In this document: positions 11,751-24,300 of the stretch, piece after piece | Layout: each line of letters opens with the position of its first letter | How positions within the stretch are numbered: the first letter of the stretch is position 1 | Origin: Cerrena zonata | Taxonomy: Eukaryota > Basidiomycota > Agaricomycetes > Polyporales > Cerrenaceae | DNA: 64,000 nucleotides | Reading direction: 5' to 3' | NCBI GenBank assembly: GCA_038087015.1 | Contig: JASBNA010000035.1 | Coordinates: 1-64,000, forward strand | Notes under the pieces: generated by a model | What the model was told of the DNA's origin: nothing | The model's database searches: none | Seen by the model: the letters and a program-made list of their open reading frames with translations, nothing else | Translations under genes and position numbers: made by a program

Positions 11751-14434
11751 ATGGCTAACTTACAACGTCAGCATTTCCTTACCGAATTAGGCCTCCAGGT
11801 GACAAGGTGGAATGCCCCCTGTCCATACCCATTCAACAGCGACAACTACAGCCATGTTCGAGAGGACTGGTCTATGCATCACGCTTTGCGGTCGTATATT
11901 CCGGACGTCAACCCCGGATACCATTTCTTCTTGCCTATCTGGTGGGGCCGGGACGATTATTTTTATCTTTCATTCCTCCCCCGCAATCTAAACCTGAATG
12001 CGGATCCTATCCTCCACTGCCTCAGTGACGCGTTCAGGATCGGATCAAGGGGGCGATATCAGCCCATTATCGAGAAAGTCCCAGGCGGATATCGCCTTCA
12101 GGAATCATACGTTAAACAGTGGACAGAGCTCGAGAACCATCTACACCACCTGTACATGGCCCTCAAGCGTGGCAGGGAGCAATGGATGCCCCTGCTTTGC
12201 AAGCCGCCTAGAAGACCAAACCACATCGGATATCAGGAGCCCGCAGAAACAAGAGGAGATGCTGCTGGCAGAATATTTGCAGCTCGGCGTGAATTCTTAG
12301 CAATGGCATGCTGGGTTACCATGTTTCTCGCTAAAATCGACCACAATAAACCCAACCCCGACACCCAGAACTGGATCAAGGCCCTTGCAGATTACAATAT
12401 TCCCCGCTACTTAGTCGACGCCTTGCGACGCTCGCCCTTTTTTACCGACTTCTCAGGAACTACAGTTCGCCAAGGGATGATTATCGACATGGCCATCGAA
12501 TGGTCATTCTGTGCTGGGAACATGTCCTACATGTTCGAGTTCGCTAATGTACCTATCTGGTACTTTTACCATACAGAAAACATGTTCAAACGTCATCCAT
12601 ACCAACTGGCGAACATCCTCCTCCCAAGGCCTAGCGATATCCAAAGGCTGCAGGTGACCAAGAAATATGTCCAATTCAATGACATCTGCGACGTCAAGTT
12701 TGACGCACTCTCCAAGCAGCAACCCTCAGAAACCATTCACGAATTTCTCCAACGGCGCCATGACTCACAGGAGAAAATGGCTCGGGATGAACCACCTTCT
12801 GCTCTCCAGAGGAGACAGAATAGAACTCAATCGCACACTTCAAATCTCGGTACATGGCTCCGACTCAGGTCAAAGGTCTACGAGTGGCAACCGGTCCCTT
12901 ACCCCCCCTATCATTTCCGCACCATTATCCATGAGGCCGACGCCGACGACGTCTTTAATAGCTTTGCAGGCGGCCAAGTCATCTACAATGCTTGGGATGA
13001 CTGCTTCGATCTCTGCAAGGACTTGGATCCCACTGCGGTGCCGCTTGCAGGGCTCAATGCTTACGATGACGACGACGACGAGGAAGACGAGACCTATCAT
13101 GGCATGCAACCTTTGGGTCCTGCTTTTGATATCGGCCACTACGACCCCCCCGAAGGCCTTGCACCTGACAATGCACTCACCTTTACTCAGCCAGCTGCTG
13201 AAGGTGTCCTCATCGACAACCAATTCCAACTCGCGTGGACTATTCATAACCTCCCCAACCTGCAAACCACTCTTCAAGGGCGATACGGGCTTCAACAGTT
13301 TGTTTCTCTTGAACCCCACGAGCAGGCTCCTTTGACTTACACTCTCAAGGATGCCCTGACCCCCTTTGTTGAGCGGTCAGAAGATGAGATGGTGACTCTG
13401 ACAGCTGAGTTCAGCGAAGTTGTATGCGCATTTGCATACATCTTGTGCTTGAACAATACGAATATCGACATCGTCACCCCCAAGCTGTCCGATATTCTAT
13501 TTTCCACCAAGGTATTTGTCAGGAAGGTGAATCGGGGTCTCTTTGTGCCACCCAATCCTGTCCAAGTCATCCCGAAGCCTCCAATAACAAGAGGCCAGCC
13601 TATTCGCAGAGATGGTGACGCCGACCGCAAGATCTGGTTTATTTTTCCCCACGAATACCGGAACGGCGAACCCTACATTGGCGTCAACTCCGTCATCACC
13701 TACAAACAGGTATTTAGGGAGCAATGGGGACCATCGCTTGAGGAGATCGGCAAGGAAATGACGAGACGCGGTATCCCATTCATGCTTGTCTGGTCTGACC
13801 AGAAGGTCCCTCGTCGTATTCCCATTATCCCGCCTCTTTCGACAACAATGCGACCCGCCAACTTCGTCTACTCAGCGAGCGACTACCTGGCCTACATCAA
13901 CCAGAGGCTCAATTTGTTTAGACATCTTCCCCTGGCCAAGACTGCTCTTCGTCAAGGTGGAATTATCTGGCGCCTTGCTTTGGAGTCATTTGAGGTCGGA
14001 GCTCAACCTCCCAGCTCAGTCGCAGGCGGACTCAATGAGCACATTTCCAATGCTTTCTCATTTCAGCTGCCAGTTGGAAGGTTTATGGAGAATATCCTCA
14101 CCGACGACGAGATCGATGTCATCTGCGGAGTCTATACAGACCAAACCGGTGAGTCCACAGCACTCTCATTTTCTATTTACATTGCTAACATTGTATTTTA
14201 GACATCAAAAACCAGACCATGCTGCGATCTTGGTGGCCGTTGCCCACCGTATGGTCAACCTGTGGCCTCAATACAGGTTACTGGACCAGGGAATGTGAAA
14301 CCTGGTTCCAGAAACACCTGTTGAAGATTCTCACAGGGGGTGTGCAGCCACTAAGGTCTAGTGAATGGCGAACGAGTCTCCGGTGGCATAAGCCGGAAAC
14401 TGCAAAGCTGATGAGGGCATTGGAAGTCGACTAG
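11751..14434 (+). CDS. Orphan 876-residue protein
   Basis: Two exons (11751-14148 and 14202-14434) are joined by a clean GTGAGT...TTTTAG intron, giving 877 codons including the stop. The ATG at 11751 follows a TTACAG-like site and a C/T-rich leader. The protein has no signal peptide or membrane segment that I can see. It is rich in Trp, Tyr and Pro in the first 350 residues (for example PIWWGRDDYFYL), has an acidic stretch YDDDDDEEDE near residue 440, and a C-terminal part with KIWFIFPHEYRNGEPYIG. I do not recognise a domain. It looks like the large lineage-restricted proteins common in agaricomycete subtelomeres. It has no obvious sequence similarity to the equally long protein at 21296. Confidence 0.85.
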
Positions 14435-14913
14435 GTGGGGGTTGAATTTTACTCGTAGGACTATGCACGTGGACTTGTTTTTGTAAACGATTTCTTGCGC
14501 AGACTTTGATTTGGTTTAGTTTTTGCAGACTTTGATTTGTTTGTGTAGACGCTTTCTTGCCTAGACACTGACTTAGCTGAGTTGATGTCGATTTGTTTTT
14601 TGACCTGCAGACACTTGGGCGTTGTTTTTTTTCTTGCCAACTATGTACTCCTCGTATCGTCTTTTGGTTGCCGCATATGCCTCCCCTTATAACTTGTGTA
14701 CAATACGTATGGAACAGCATGAACAATTGTTCAAATAGCGTGAACAATTTTTCAAACAGTGTGGAAAGAAATGCGTGATTAAATCAACAAATAACTGTGT
14801 AAATAATCACCCAAGATGAAAAGTATCAGAGGAAAGATAAGGAGAGGAAGGCACATGTGTCTTATCTTATCTAAGAAAGGGTATATGGGGCAGGTACCAC
14901 TGAAATATAGCAA

Positions 14914-15034
14914 GTGTGCATAGCTCAGTTGGTTGAACGCGTTAATTCGTGCATGGAGGTGTGGCAGAGCCCTAGGTTCAAGCCGCGCCAGTGTCTATCG
15001 TTACTCCGGTAATTAGGGCACCGCCTTCTAGCTC
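14914..15034 (+). mobile_element. tRNA-derived SINE, copy 2
   Basis: The head contains a very good A box (TAGCTCAGTTGG at 14921) and a B-box-like GGTTCAAGCC near 14975. The tail 'ttactccggtaattagggcaccgcc' matches the tail of the element at 6005, and both begin with GCAAGTGT. The same tail behind two different tRNA-like heads is typical of one SINE family or of two related families. Confidence 0.7.
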
Positions 15035-18000
15035 ATGTGACTTCTCTCCCATCATCTCTCTTCATTCTAATAACTCTCCTCATTTTATCTTTTTTTTTGA
15101 CACCGCTACAGATGTCGTACTCACTGTTTCCCTAAAATGGTAACTTTTCTCTCTTACTTTCTTTTCTCTCTCTTCAACCTGTGTATCTACTGTTACCTCA
15201 CTACTTTTCTCATTGTACAATGTCTGTACTGTCTCCAACTCTTTCATTCAATCAAAATATCAAACATACTCACTGTTTCAATTTCACTTTTTCTGCACCA
15301 AAGCAAGTTCTCTGTATATTTCTCACTGTGACTACTTGTTTATGAGTGTTGTATACCTTGTATCTTCTCATTGGTTTGTCATTTCTCTGTCAATGTCACT
15401 CATCAATGTCAAAATAACAAGTTTCAGTTGTCTGTATTTTTTGTCTCAAATCTTCAATCTTCAATTTGACCATTACAATGGCTTCAACTGTTCTAATATT
15501 TCCTCAACCAAGTGAACTTTGTAAAATGTATACTGCAGTTCTACCTCTGTTGATAGAATCTGTTGCTTGCTAACTATCTAATAGCAGATTTTGCTGCCCT
15601 GAACAATATTTGATTGCAGACAGTGACCAACAAACTGTAGAAGCATTAATAGAGATAATTTATTGTACCCTAACTTATCTACAAGGGGGTAATAATGTGA
15701 CTTACAAAAAAGATGGCAAAAATAATGAATAGAGTGAGGGGGTATATGCAACCCTAACTCATCCAATGGGCAAGCAAAGACAGATACAAAAAATAATAAT
15801 AGTGAGGGAAATATGATGGTAAGAGTGGGTGTGATAATATAAGGAAACATGATAGTGGGAAATATAATGAGGGGGAATATGATAGAGGGGGACACAGTGA
15901 GGGGATATGGTGAGGAGACATGGTGAGAAACACAGTGAGGGGACATAGTGAGGGGATACAGTGAGGGAAGACACAGTGAGGCATATGACAGAAGGGGCAC
16001 ATGACAGAAGGGGCACATGACAGGAGGGGCACATGACAGGAGGGGCTGGATACGCAACCCTAACTCATCCCAGAAAACCCTAAGTATGACAAATAATGAT
16101 GACAGATGACAGATGAGAAAAAAAAAAAGTGAGTCAGAAGTGATTTGAATAGAGACACAGCATTCAAAATGGTAAGGGGATAACTCCAGATAATCCCCAT
16201 CAATCCCCTTGCCAAAATGAGAACCCCCATCAATCCCCATGACCAAAAAGGAAACTGCCAAGAATTCCCACTGCAATATATGTCATGATGGGGATTTGAT
16301 GGGGATTGGGGGGGATTTGGGGGGATTGCGACATATGCAGGCAGGGGACATACCAGAACTGCCATGTATGGGTTGGCTGTGTTGGCGCCTACTCAGGACC
16401 TGAGTAGGACCGGTAATAGTGTTAGGTGTGATGGTCATAGCACGCAGGGAGTCGTGATAAATATGAGTGTCTCATGCGCTCTTTGGGTCCTGTAATACTT
16501 CGGGCATTCAGTACTATGGGGTTTTACCGACCATACCTTTAGCTTTGTCAGCCAAAGATAGAGTGCATCATAGAATTCTGCTTGATAGTTCTTTCCATTG
16601 TCGCACTATAAAGTTCCATAACCGTACTTTCTATTGGACAGGATACTACGGTCGTACTCTGGCAGTGCCAGTTCAGATAAATTGCCATCATATTACGTCG
16701 CTTTCGCAATGGCAACTGGGTGCCGGAGGAAGCATTGGAACAATCAGCGCATATAGAAAAGCTCGGGATTGACATATAGAACTATGCTGTTAATGGGATC
16801 AACGGGTATTAATTAACATTCTTTCCTCTTTCGGCAGATCTCCATCTGACTCTTCTCAGGAACTAGAAAACGCTGTCGTCCTCGCATTGGCTATATCCCC
16901 TGGAGGAGAGTTACATAATTGATTACAATATTGCCGTGGCAGAGCATGGTCTTTATATGTCGGGATAACATAAATTAAATGCCACGGTTCTGCAGCTCAA
17001 ATCGAACACTCTTTTCGGAAATCTATCATAATACGTAGCTAGGGATACGATGAGGATTATAGTTCATTATGTCTTCTCGTTAACTTTTATATTATCTGAT
17101 ACAGCTGCTAGAAGTGGAAGAAAAGATATCCTGCGTCATCTCTGGTACTCAATTTCACTCAAGTCATTGATATCAATTGTGAAGCTTCTACACTAACCCT
17201 AGTAAATGTTTTTCCAAAAGTCAACGTAGCCCTGTCTATCAAGCATGCGAACAAAGGTATCGACCAGAGCGATAGCCATTGATCGCACGTAGAAGAGCCC
17301 TAGTACCATAGACTTCAAGTGAGGCTTCGACTCGGGCTTTCAAGGTGAGGCTATCGTACTGGGATAATAGACGCTCGGATTGTGCCTGTGGTAGAAGAAT
17401 GCAGGGGTCAGCTACCCTCAGGTTGTCTGATTTGTGGAGTACCAGAGAATCCTTGCAAGCAAAGGAAACAATACCAAACAGATCGATCATTTGTTACCAA
17501 CATTACTGACAGCCAACTTAACAGCTATGGAAATATAAGTATGGACAAGGGCAATTTCATAAGACCGTGAAGATTGCATAATCTGAGTCCCGGTTTAACA
17601 GGCGCTTAAATTTAAATGGTAAGCAGGAGGAAAGGAAGCTCACGATCATTACAGGCTTGGCAAGGAACTTTTGGTCCAGGTAATATTCATTCATTAATAG
17701 CATAGCAGTATATATTAATGTATAAGCACCGAAGGTAATCATAAAATATCAAAAATAATGTTATATCATAGACCCTCGCCCACATAACCATAAATCTCGA
17801 GTAAAGTGTAGAGGCTAGACATGAGTATGGAGGCCGCATAAATCAATAGTATAGTCCCCGCTTCTGCCACGGGCTATACGTCAATGCTGCCTGTAAAGGG
17901 TATAGAGATCTACCTGAGAAAGCGCCAGCACCCCATGCACAGTGCGGAGGAAAAATGGACATCGGGGGAATCGAACTCCAAGGGTCAGCAAACAGGCAGC

Positions 18001-18601
18001 TACAATTAACCACTTGTAGAAGACAACTCAACAAAGTTATGTTCATCTCTCTATACCCCTCAGCTGTGCACATTTGCATACAGTTGAACTCGGGAAGATG
18101 TGCAGCCATCGCTCTGTCAAGGTCCATCGCGGAGCCATGCAGAGGACACAAGCATTGCTGCAAAAGGCCGATAGCGGGGACGAGTCGGAGACTTAGAATC
18201 AGTAACATTGATATGATGGTGTTGATTTATGATCAGTCGGAGTATGCGGGGGTGTGTCCCCAGGGCCTTGGCCGGATATAGGGTTACATAGATCAGAAAA
18301 AGACTAGGGACAGCAGAGACAGCAGGAATAAGATCGGAGATTGAGGGGCGATGAACAATTAGATATATAAAAGATGAAAAGGTTAAAAGTTAACCCATGA
18401 TAGGGATGTCTGTAATCTTAGGAGGTACGGGCGGGAATTTATTGTGATCACAAATCAGAGTCGATAACCCATGGAATTTGGAGCGGATCTGGGTGCCTTA
18501 GTAGGGCGTTCAAGAGCCAAGCCTGGCTGGTCTGTGCGCAGGGCGTCATTCTTCAAAAGGTCGTTCTATTTTGCACCCGACCACTTTCCACAATAAGCAT
18601 C
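15035..18601. other. Gene-poor region with minisatellites and decayed DNA
   Basis: No supportable gene is present. The sequence is AT-rich to about 15700. Purine-rich short repeats of the type 'acagtgagggga' follow at 15890-15980. A perfect 10-bp inverted repeat lies at 16388-16408, and a tRNA-like fragment (minus strand) near 17950-18030. A short minus-strand open stretch at 17239-17490 (83 codons) has no recognisable family. Confidence 0.55.
15986..16046. repeat. 16-bp minisatellite, four copies
   Basis: Four copies of 'tgacagaaggggcaca', two of them with G in place of A at the tenth base. Confidence 0.85.
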
Positions 18602-19569
18602 ATGGCTGCTCACTCGAATACGGCTCCTCCCCGTCCAGCTATCCTGGTAGGGGTAGAGATGGAGGACTTCTCAGTAAGTCCGATGTCCGATACATTCAAG
18701 CCTCCCCGAGGCTGATACTAGGTTTTGTATAGGAGGAGCAACTGGTGGTCCTTCACCAGTGGCTCAAAGATGTCACAGTGTGGAAGGCCGAGGATGCACG
18801 TAGGAAGGCTGAGGAGGAGAAACGGAAAATGGCGGAGGAGAAGAAGCGGAGGGATGCGGAAGCCGCAAAGAGAGCGGCGGCGAAGGGAAAGAAGGCGGAG
18901 AAAAGAGCTGCACCTGGTGATGCAGAGGCGTACAAAACGAAGATGCCGCGGCTGGAGGGACTCGCAAAGTCTCAGTACATGTGGAAGCGCGCGGAGATCA
19001 TGCAGCCGGGGGAGCGTTATCCCGAGCCTTGTCTCCGATGTCGGGCGGGCAAGAAGGAGTGTGTCAAGGCAAAGACGAAGGATGGGAAGAAGACAAAGGG
19101 GAAGAGTTGTGCCCAGTGTGAGTCAAGCCACAAGGGGTGCAGTTGGCATGAGAAAGAGGAGGAGGAGGACGTTGCAGGAGACGTCGGAGGTCCCATCCCC
19201 GATCGGGAGAACGACATGACCCTCAGGGAGGTCTTTGACGGTATCTATGAACTCTTCGAGGACTACCAGCAATCCCAAGCAGAGTACCGCACCCTCCAGG
19301 AGGACATCTTGCAGGAGAAGCGGAGGACGAATGAGCTCCTGCAGGCAATCGGAATTGCCTTTGGAGCAGAAGTGGCAGAGTCAGATAGTGACAAGGGCGA
19401 GTCGGAGAGCGAACTGGAGGAAGTGGCACAGTTGAAGGAGCTGGCGAAGGTGCGTCAAGAGCAGAGAGAGTTGATGAGGAAGGCGGAAGAGCAGGAGGAG
19501 GAGGAGGAGGCGGAGGAGGCGGAGGAGGAGGATGAGGATGAGGATGAGGATGAGGATGAAGATAGATGA
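18602..19569 (+). CDS. Zn2C6-like cluster protein with coiled coil and acidic tail
   Basis: Exons 18602-18673 and 18733-19569 give 302 residues. The N-terminal part is followed by a Lys/Arg/Glu-rich helix (residues ~40-80) that looks like a coiled coil and nuclear signal. Next come six cysteines in two CX2CX6C halves, CLRCRAGKKEC and CAQCESSHKGC, separated by a basic 15-residue linker. This is the spacing of a fungal Zn(2)-Cys(6) binuclear cluster, although the cluster is central instead of N-terminal and the linker is longer than usual. A second helical region follows, then a Glu/Asp tail encoded by a 'gatgag' repeat. DNA binding is inferred from the cysteine pattern. No fungal transcription-factor middle region is present, so it may be a small DNA-binding or mobile-element protein. 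Confidence 0.75.
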
Positions 19570-19574
19570 TTGAA

Positions 19575-20045
19575 TAGTTATAGTGGTTGTTTTTTGAATA
19601 TTTAGACATACTGTTAGAAATGATGTCCGGAGTGCAAAGGGCCCTAAGGGTATGATAAGAGTTAGAAGTAAGAGGGACATTAGCAGAAGTGCTTTGGGGC
19701 ATACAAGGAGGATGATCTTGCATTTGCGGGTTTTGTCATGCTTTGAGTTGAAAAGTTCATTCAGCTGATAGCGGAGATGACGGAACACGATCGGAGGGCC
19801 GATCCGCCATGGGCTCGGGAAGTCGGGAATTGTTGTAGGGCCCGAGGGGCTTTTTGGCAAGTTCTTTGGAGCGACGCATAATGCTGAAGAACTGGGAAGC
19901 ATCACTACTGATTCTTCACCTCCGACTGAAAAGGTTGCTAGGAGTTGGCGGGCTCTTGGCAGCATATTTAGCAATTTCGGAGTGCAAGATGATATGGAGT
20001 TGCTCAATGTATTCTTGCACTTGGGAGTTCATTTGCGGGTCATAA
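19575..20045 (-). pseudogene. Decayed coding remnant
   Basis: On the minus strand two overlapping frames look coding. One has MNSQVQEYIEQLHIILHSEIAKY and then meets a stop. A shifted frame continues with PTTIPDFPSPWRIGPPIVFRHLRYQ. The frame change and stop suggest a broken gene or element fragment. No family is recognised. Confidence 0.3.
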
Positions 20046-20145
20046 CCTTTGTTAGTGAAAGCCTAGAGTAGAGAGGGGAACTCCGAAGGGACGCTGATCC
20101 CCTAAGTGTACAGTATATGTTGTTCAGCTAAATACTCTCCATTGA

Positions 20146-20345
20146 TTAGTAATACAAAGTAAAATTCGGTATGAAGAAAGAAAAGAAAACCATTTGGATG
20201 TTCCTATGACTGTCAAAAAGGGCGAGGTTTGAATTTATGTATGGCTCCTCCGCTTCCGTCTTCGATGGAAGTTTCGTCGCCTTGTAGCGGGTCGGGCTGC
20301 TACTCCTCCGCTTCTGTCTTCGACAGAAGCTCCGTCGCACAGCGT
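20146..20345. repeat. Partial copies of the 20.5-kb MITE
   Basis: Two blocks resembling 'ctcctccgcttccgtcttcga' (near 20246 and 20309) match the terminal repeat of the element at 20541. They look like relics or fragments of the same family. Confidence 0.6.
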
Positions 20346-20540
20346 TGGATGGGCCTCGGGGATTGCGGAGAGTTTTAGTCACGTGAGAAGGAAAGATGTA
20401 ACGCAAAGGAGGCCGGCAAATTGCGGTGGATGTTCGGCAAAGAGCGGTTCAATTTCTGTCACGTGACTTTTGACTTTGCACCATAGATTATTAGGGGTCG
20501 GGTATGTGCGCCCGGCGCCGCTTGTATGAGAAATAAAAGT

Positions 20541-20890
20541 TAAAACAAAATGAAAGAAAAAAACATGTTAATCTTCCTAGGACTATTGCTGGGGTTCGTT
20601 GACTTGTACTTCAGTTCCCATGACTGTTGTTGGTATGGCTCCTCCGCTCCCGTCTTCGACGGAAGCTTCGTCGTGACCATTCGACAGCCGCTCTTTGCCG
20701 AACACCAATTTCTGCTACAAACACACGCAACTTGCCGATATCCATACATGGCAATGCGACGAAGCTTCTGTCGAAGACGGGAGCGGAGGAGCTATACTAA
20801 CAACAGTCACGGGAACTGAAGTAAAAGCCAATGAACCCCAGCAATAGTCTTAGGAAGATTAACATGTTTTTTTCTTTCAATTTGTTTTGA
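20541..20890. mobile_element. MITE-like element with ~130-bp terminal inverted repeats
   Basis: The left arm (about 20541-20672) is mirrored by the right arm (about 20755-20890). Both carry 'aaaaaaacatgttaatcttc', a block read as 'cagcaatag' next to 'gttca(c/t)tg', and 'cgtcttcgac'. The ~80-bp centre is unrelated. There is no coding capacity. A target duplication could not be fixed because the outermost bases are A-rich. The size and long inverted ends fit a foldback or miniature DNA transposon. Confidence 0.8.
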
Positions 20891-20961
20891 GGGTCGGAAC
20901 TGGAGCAAACATGCCAGCAAATATGTCAGTCACAGAGGGTCGCACCCCGCCATGTATGGGC

Positions 20962-21155
20962 GTGCGTCCAGGACGCACACCCTGCACATGACCGTGAGTA
21001 CAGCCACTTAAGGAGCACGGTCGCCAGTGTGCGTCCAAGACGCACACTAATGATGGTGGGGAGTAATTATGGTAATTTTCGATATGCAGCCACAATGGGT
21101 GGAAAGTGGGCCCAGTCTGCTGGTGATGTAGAGCGGGTGTGCGTCCAAGACGCAC
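20962..21155. repeat. Dispersed palindrome, cluster 1 (3 copies)
   Basis: Copies of GTGCGTCCWGGACGCAC or its CAA-centred variant lie at 20962-20978, 21029-21045 and 21139-21155, just downstream of the 3' end of the gene at 21296. Most copies extend by ACAC/GTGT on each side. Confidence 0.95.
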
Positions 21156-21295
21156 ACGCTTCGCCTTGTATGTGATCACTATATTTTCGTCTTGCACCCT
21201 ATTGTTCAAACACAGAAGCTCATAAATACCCCAGGCGAACAAAACGTTGATACATTCTAGCAGCTAGTGACTCATTGAAGGACAAGACATACTAT

Positions 21296-24040
21296 CTACT
21301 CAACATCCTCCCTATCTTCAGCACTCCTAATGAGTGGGGCCTGGGCAACTCGACGAGGGTTGAACACGATCTGTGGAGCGGCTCTCGCGGGCTCATCTGA
21401 TGGAAGAAACTGGTATACGTTGCGGGACAATTTGGTGGTCCACAGTCTATCAGCACTGGCGAACGGGAGCCACAGGAGTGTGTCGAACTTGGCCTTGATA
21501 CAGGCCGTTGTGATGATGGCATTAGTAGGAGTCATCTCTGCGATGAGCTGGCGCCAGTTCTGCCAGTAGACACAATTGCGAAAGTTCTGGAACTTGGTAG
21601 GGATCTGCGCATCGGCGGGGGGAAAGTAGCGACGAAAGAGGGTCTCATCCCAGGTCTTGGTGTCTGCCTGTCGCCATTGCACGCGCACGAATATGTCGCG
21701 CATGTCACGCGTGTTGAAGATGGCGATGGTGGCCGCTTGGATCGCTTCGCCAGACATGCACAAGTAGGACGGTTTGCTCTCCCCACGCTCATTGGGACCC
21801 TTGGAGATGATGTCGCGAGGAAACTGGTGCCAGATCAGCTCCACGCGGTCATTGACACTGATGGGCTGTGGGTTGGGGACGAAGCCTAGGAGCTCCATAT
21901 CTACATCCATATCTGTAAGGGCGTCGATATCAGGACCACGGCGAGGAGGAGGCGCTTCGACAACGACGCCACGCTCGGCGAGTCTAAAATCAACGCGCTG
22001 CTCAGCGGGAACATCGTCCAGTTGGATCTCGTGAGTGCGGACGCGCTTGTTGGGGTTGCGATTGGGGTTGATCCGAGTTGTCGTACCTGCAATCTGGTGA
22101 TGGACCCCAAAGTAGGCCTGGATGCTGGTCAGAGAGGGTTCATTGTAGAAGAATGACAGACTGTGATCAGAGACGGTGGTGAAGACATGGATCCGTGCGT
22201 CACCGTGGCGCATAATAATACCGGCGATGTTGTATATTCCCTTTTTGTAGAGAATGGGGACGAGTAAGGAGCGGGGTTGGTTTGGCTCATCCTCCTCATC
22301 ACTGTCGCTCTCTCCGCTGCCATCTGCAACCCGTTGACAGCAGCAGAGCACCAATTTGTCTTCAGCTTGCCCCCGGGCCGGCCGATAATGAAGAGCGTTC
22401 AGCATGTAGATGAGGATGGCGCCGAGGGTCAGATAGGGTTTCTCGCGACGGCGAGAAGCACGGCAACGCGACATGTATGTGACGACGATGAGAATCGCCA
22501 CATGGCGATAGTATTTGAATTGCCTGAAAATAACAACAATTAGACGCAGTTCAGTCGGCCGTGTAAGCGAGGACATACCACCAGATCTCTGGCTTTATTC
22601 TTACGATGCAAGTTTGGATAAGCTCGGGGGGAAACGTGGCGAGAACCTGGCCGAATTTGATGAGAGGAACACGGACTTCGATACGGACAGCGCCTTCCTG
22701 AGGTCCCTCGGCTGCTTCCATCTCCCCATCCACTGGGATACCGCCGCATTGGGAAAGGATATCTTGACCTCGCTCAAGATCGTCGAGAAGCTTGTCGATG
22801 TTCGAAGGAAGAAGGTCGGATGCCTTTCGACGACGGAACAAGCCAGCGTGGAGCTGATAGAAAGGGCTTTTGTCCGTGGTGTAGGCGTTAATGTAGTGGA
22901 CGTTGGTGGCCTCTTGGATGCGCTTGCGACAGTGGTAGCGAAAGCCGGAGTAATCGCGGATCTGGGCTGCCATGTCGGGCTTGAATGCGGGTTGGCGGAG
23001 GATAGAGGCGATTTGGTCCTCGGGGATCTCAGGGAGAATATGACGCAAGAGGTTGGCATGTCCTTCCGTTAGCCACTGAAGAACTTTCCCCGGAGAGCGG
23101 ACCTCAATGCCGACATCACCCCACCAGGAATCCGGCTCAGCCTCTACAAGCTCGGGATCAATGCCTAGCAGCAGATCATCCAGAGCATCGATCATGTGTT
23201 CTTGAGCCTGCGGACCGTGAATGGTATAGTCCTTGGTACCACGCAACTGATGGACAAAGTAAGCATCCTCGCCCCATGGTTTCGCACGGACTTTCTCGAG
23301 GAGCAACTGTCCAAAGGTGCGGATGCGGTGTGGGGGAAGGTCGAGCGTACAGAAGTGAAGGTGGCCTCGCAAGTCTCTGTACTGGGTGGTCGCACTGGTG
23401 TAGTCGTGGGGCCAATGGGCGATGTGCTCAGGACAAACCTCACGGACGACTTCGCGGGTGCATGTATTATAGAAGGAGCGCAAGATGGTGGTTGGCACCT
23501 TCTTTTCCCCTGTCGCGTACAATTTGGGTAGGAAGAGACGAGCGATATGTCGATTGTTGACTTTAGCAAAGGCGAGGTTGGGAATGGTATGAAGAGGGAC
23601 GGGGCCTTTCGTTGCCTGCCAATGTAATAAGTAAAGGACGAAGGGGGGAAGGTAGAAAAGCAACTTACTGCATCCAAAAATGCGGGCCCGGAGAGATGAA
23701 CATCCTGTGTTAATGTCTCTCTGAAGGGAGGGACGGGGAAGATAGCGAGGGGATGGGTATAAGGGAGGTTGTCCGTGATGCCGATGACAGAGTCAAAGTC
23801 ACGAGTGATCTCGTAATGATTGAGGTTAACAGCGCCCGCATCCTGCATGCCATTCAGACTGAGCCTGGCGGGGGGGTCTCCCCAGCGACCGCAGAGGACA
23901 GTGTTAGCAAACTTGGCGCGGTCACTGGTTTTAGCATGATCACCAAGCGCGATGAGTTCGCGGAGAGAATTTCTGTACATATACACGATCTCTTTGAGAG
24001 AGAGCTGGTCGAATGGGAGGTCTTCATTGGGATAGGACAT
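21296..24040 (-). CDS. Orphan 878-residue protein
   Basis: Three exons (23669-24040, 22579-23615, 21296-22523) with GTAAGT and GTATGT donors sum to 2,637 nt. The N-terminus has SLKEIVYMYRNSLREL. The middle has FYNTCTREVVREVCPEHIAHWPHDY-type sequence and RTFGQLLLEKVRAKPWGED. The C-terminal exon opens with a short hydrophobic stretch (HVAILIVVTYMS; LTLGAILIYMLNALHY) that might anchor it to a membrane, and it includes an acidic ESDSDEEDE. I recognise no domain. It lies 3' of the first helicase on the same strand, 964 bp away, with palindromes in the gap. Its upstream side contains short TTAGGG-like words (24069-24092) that I regard as chance. Confidence 0.85.
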
Positions 24041-24300
24041 TGTGAATGATGAGAATCTCAGCGAGGGACAGGGTTAGGAACATGTGAGGGTTAGGGAACT
24101 GAGAGGTCTATCGGAGCGACTCTTAAGGGTTTTTCGTCGAATGCTCCTGAATAACGCTAATGCAAACGCGCGGGAAGTCGGGCGGAAAAAACACGAGCCC
24201 ATAGAGGCCCCTGTATCTTAGTTGTAAGGGTGCAGTACCTGACCAGGGGCGGGCTGATTAAATATATTATGTACCTTGAGAGCAAGGGATTTACGATATA

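Noticed and set aside
16388..16408. Perfect 10-bp inverted repeat around one base (CCTACTCAGG-A-CCTGAGTAGG)
   Set aside because: Single occurrence with no neighbouring gene; cannot be distinguished from a chance or decayed element end.
17239..17490. 83-codon minus-strand open frame
   Set aside because: No splice partners, no recognisable motif and a decayed surrounding.
17940..18040. tRNA-like sequence on the minus strand (D-arm CTAC/GTAG, GTTCGATTCC)
   Set aside because: The acceptor and T stems do not pair and the anticodon arm cannot be built. It is at most a decayed tRNA or SINE piece.
24069..24092. GGGTTAGG/GGGTTAGGG words
   Set aside because: Only one to two telomere-like units; too short to call an interstitial telomere. 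The same holds for CCCTAACCCTAA near 40200.
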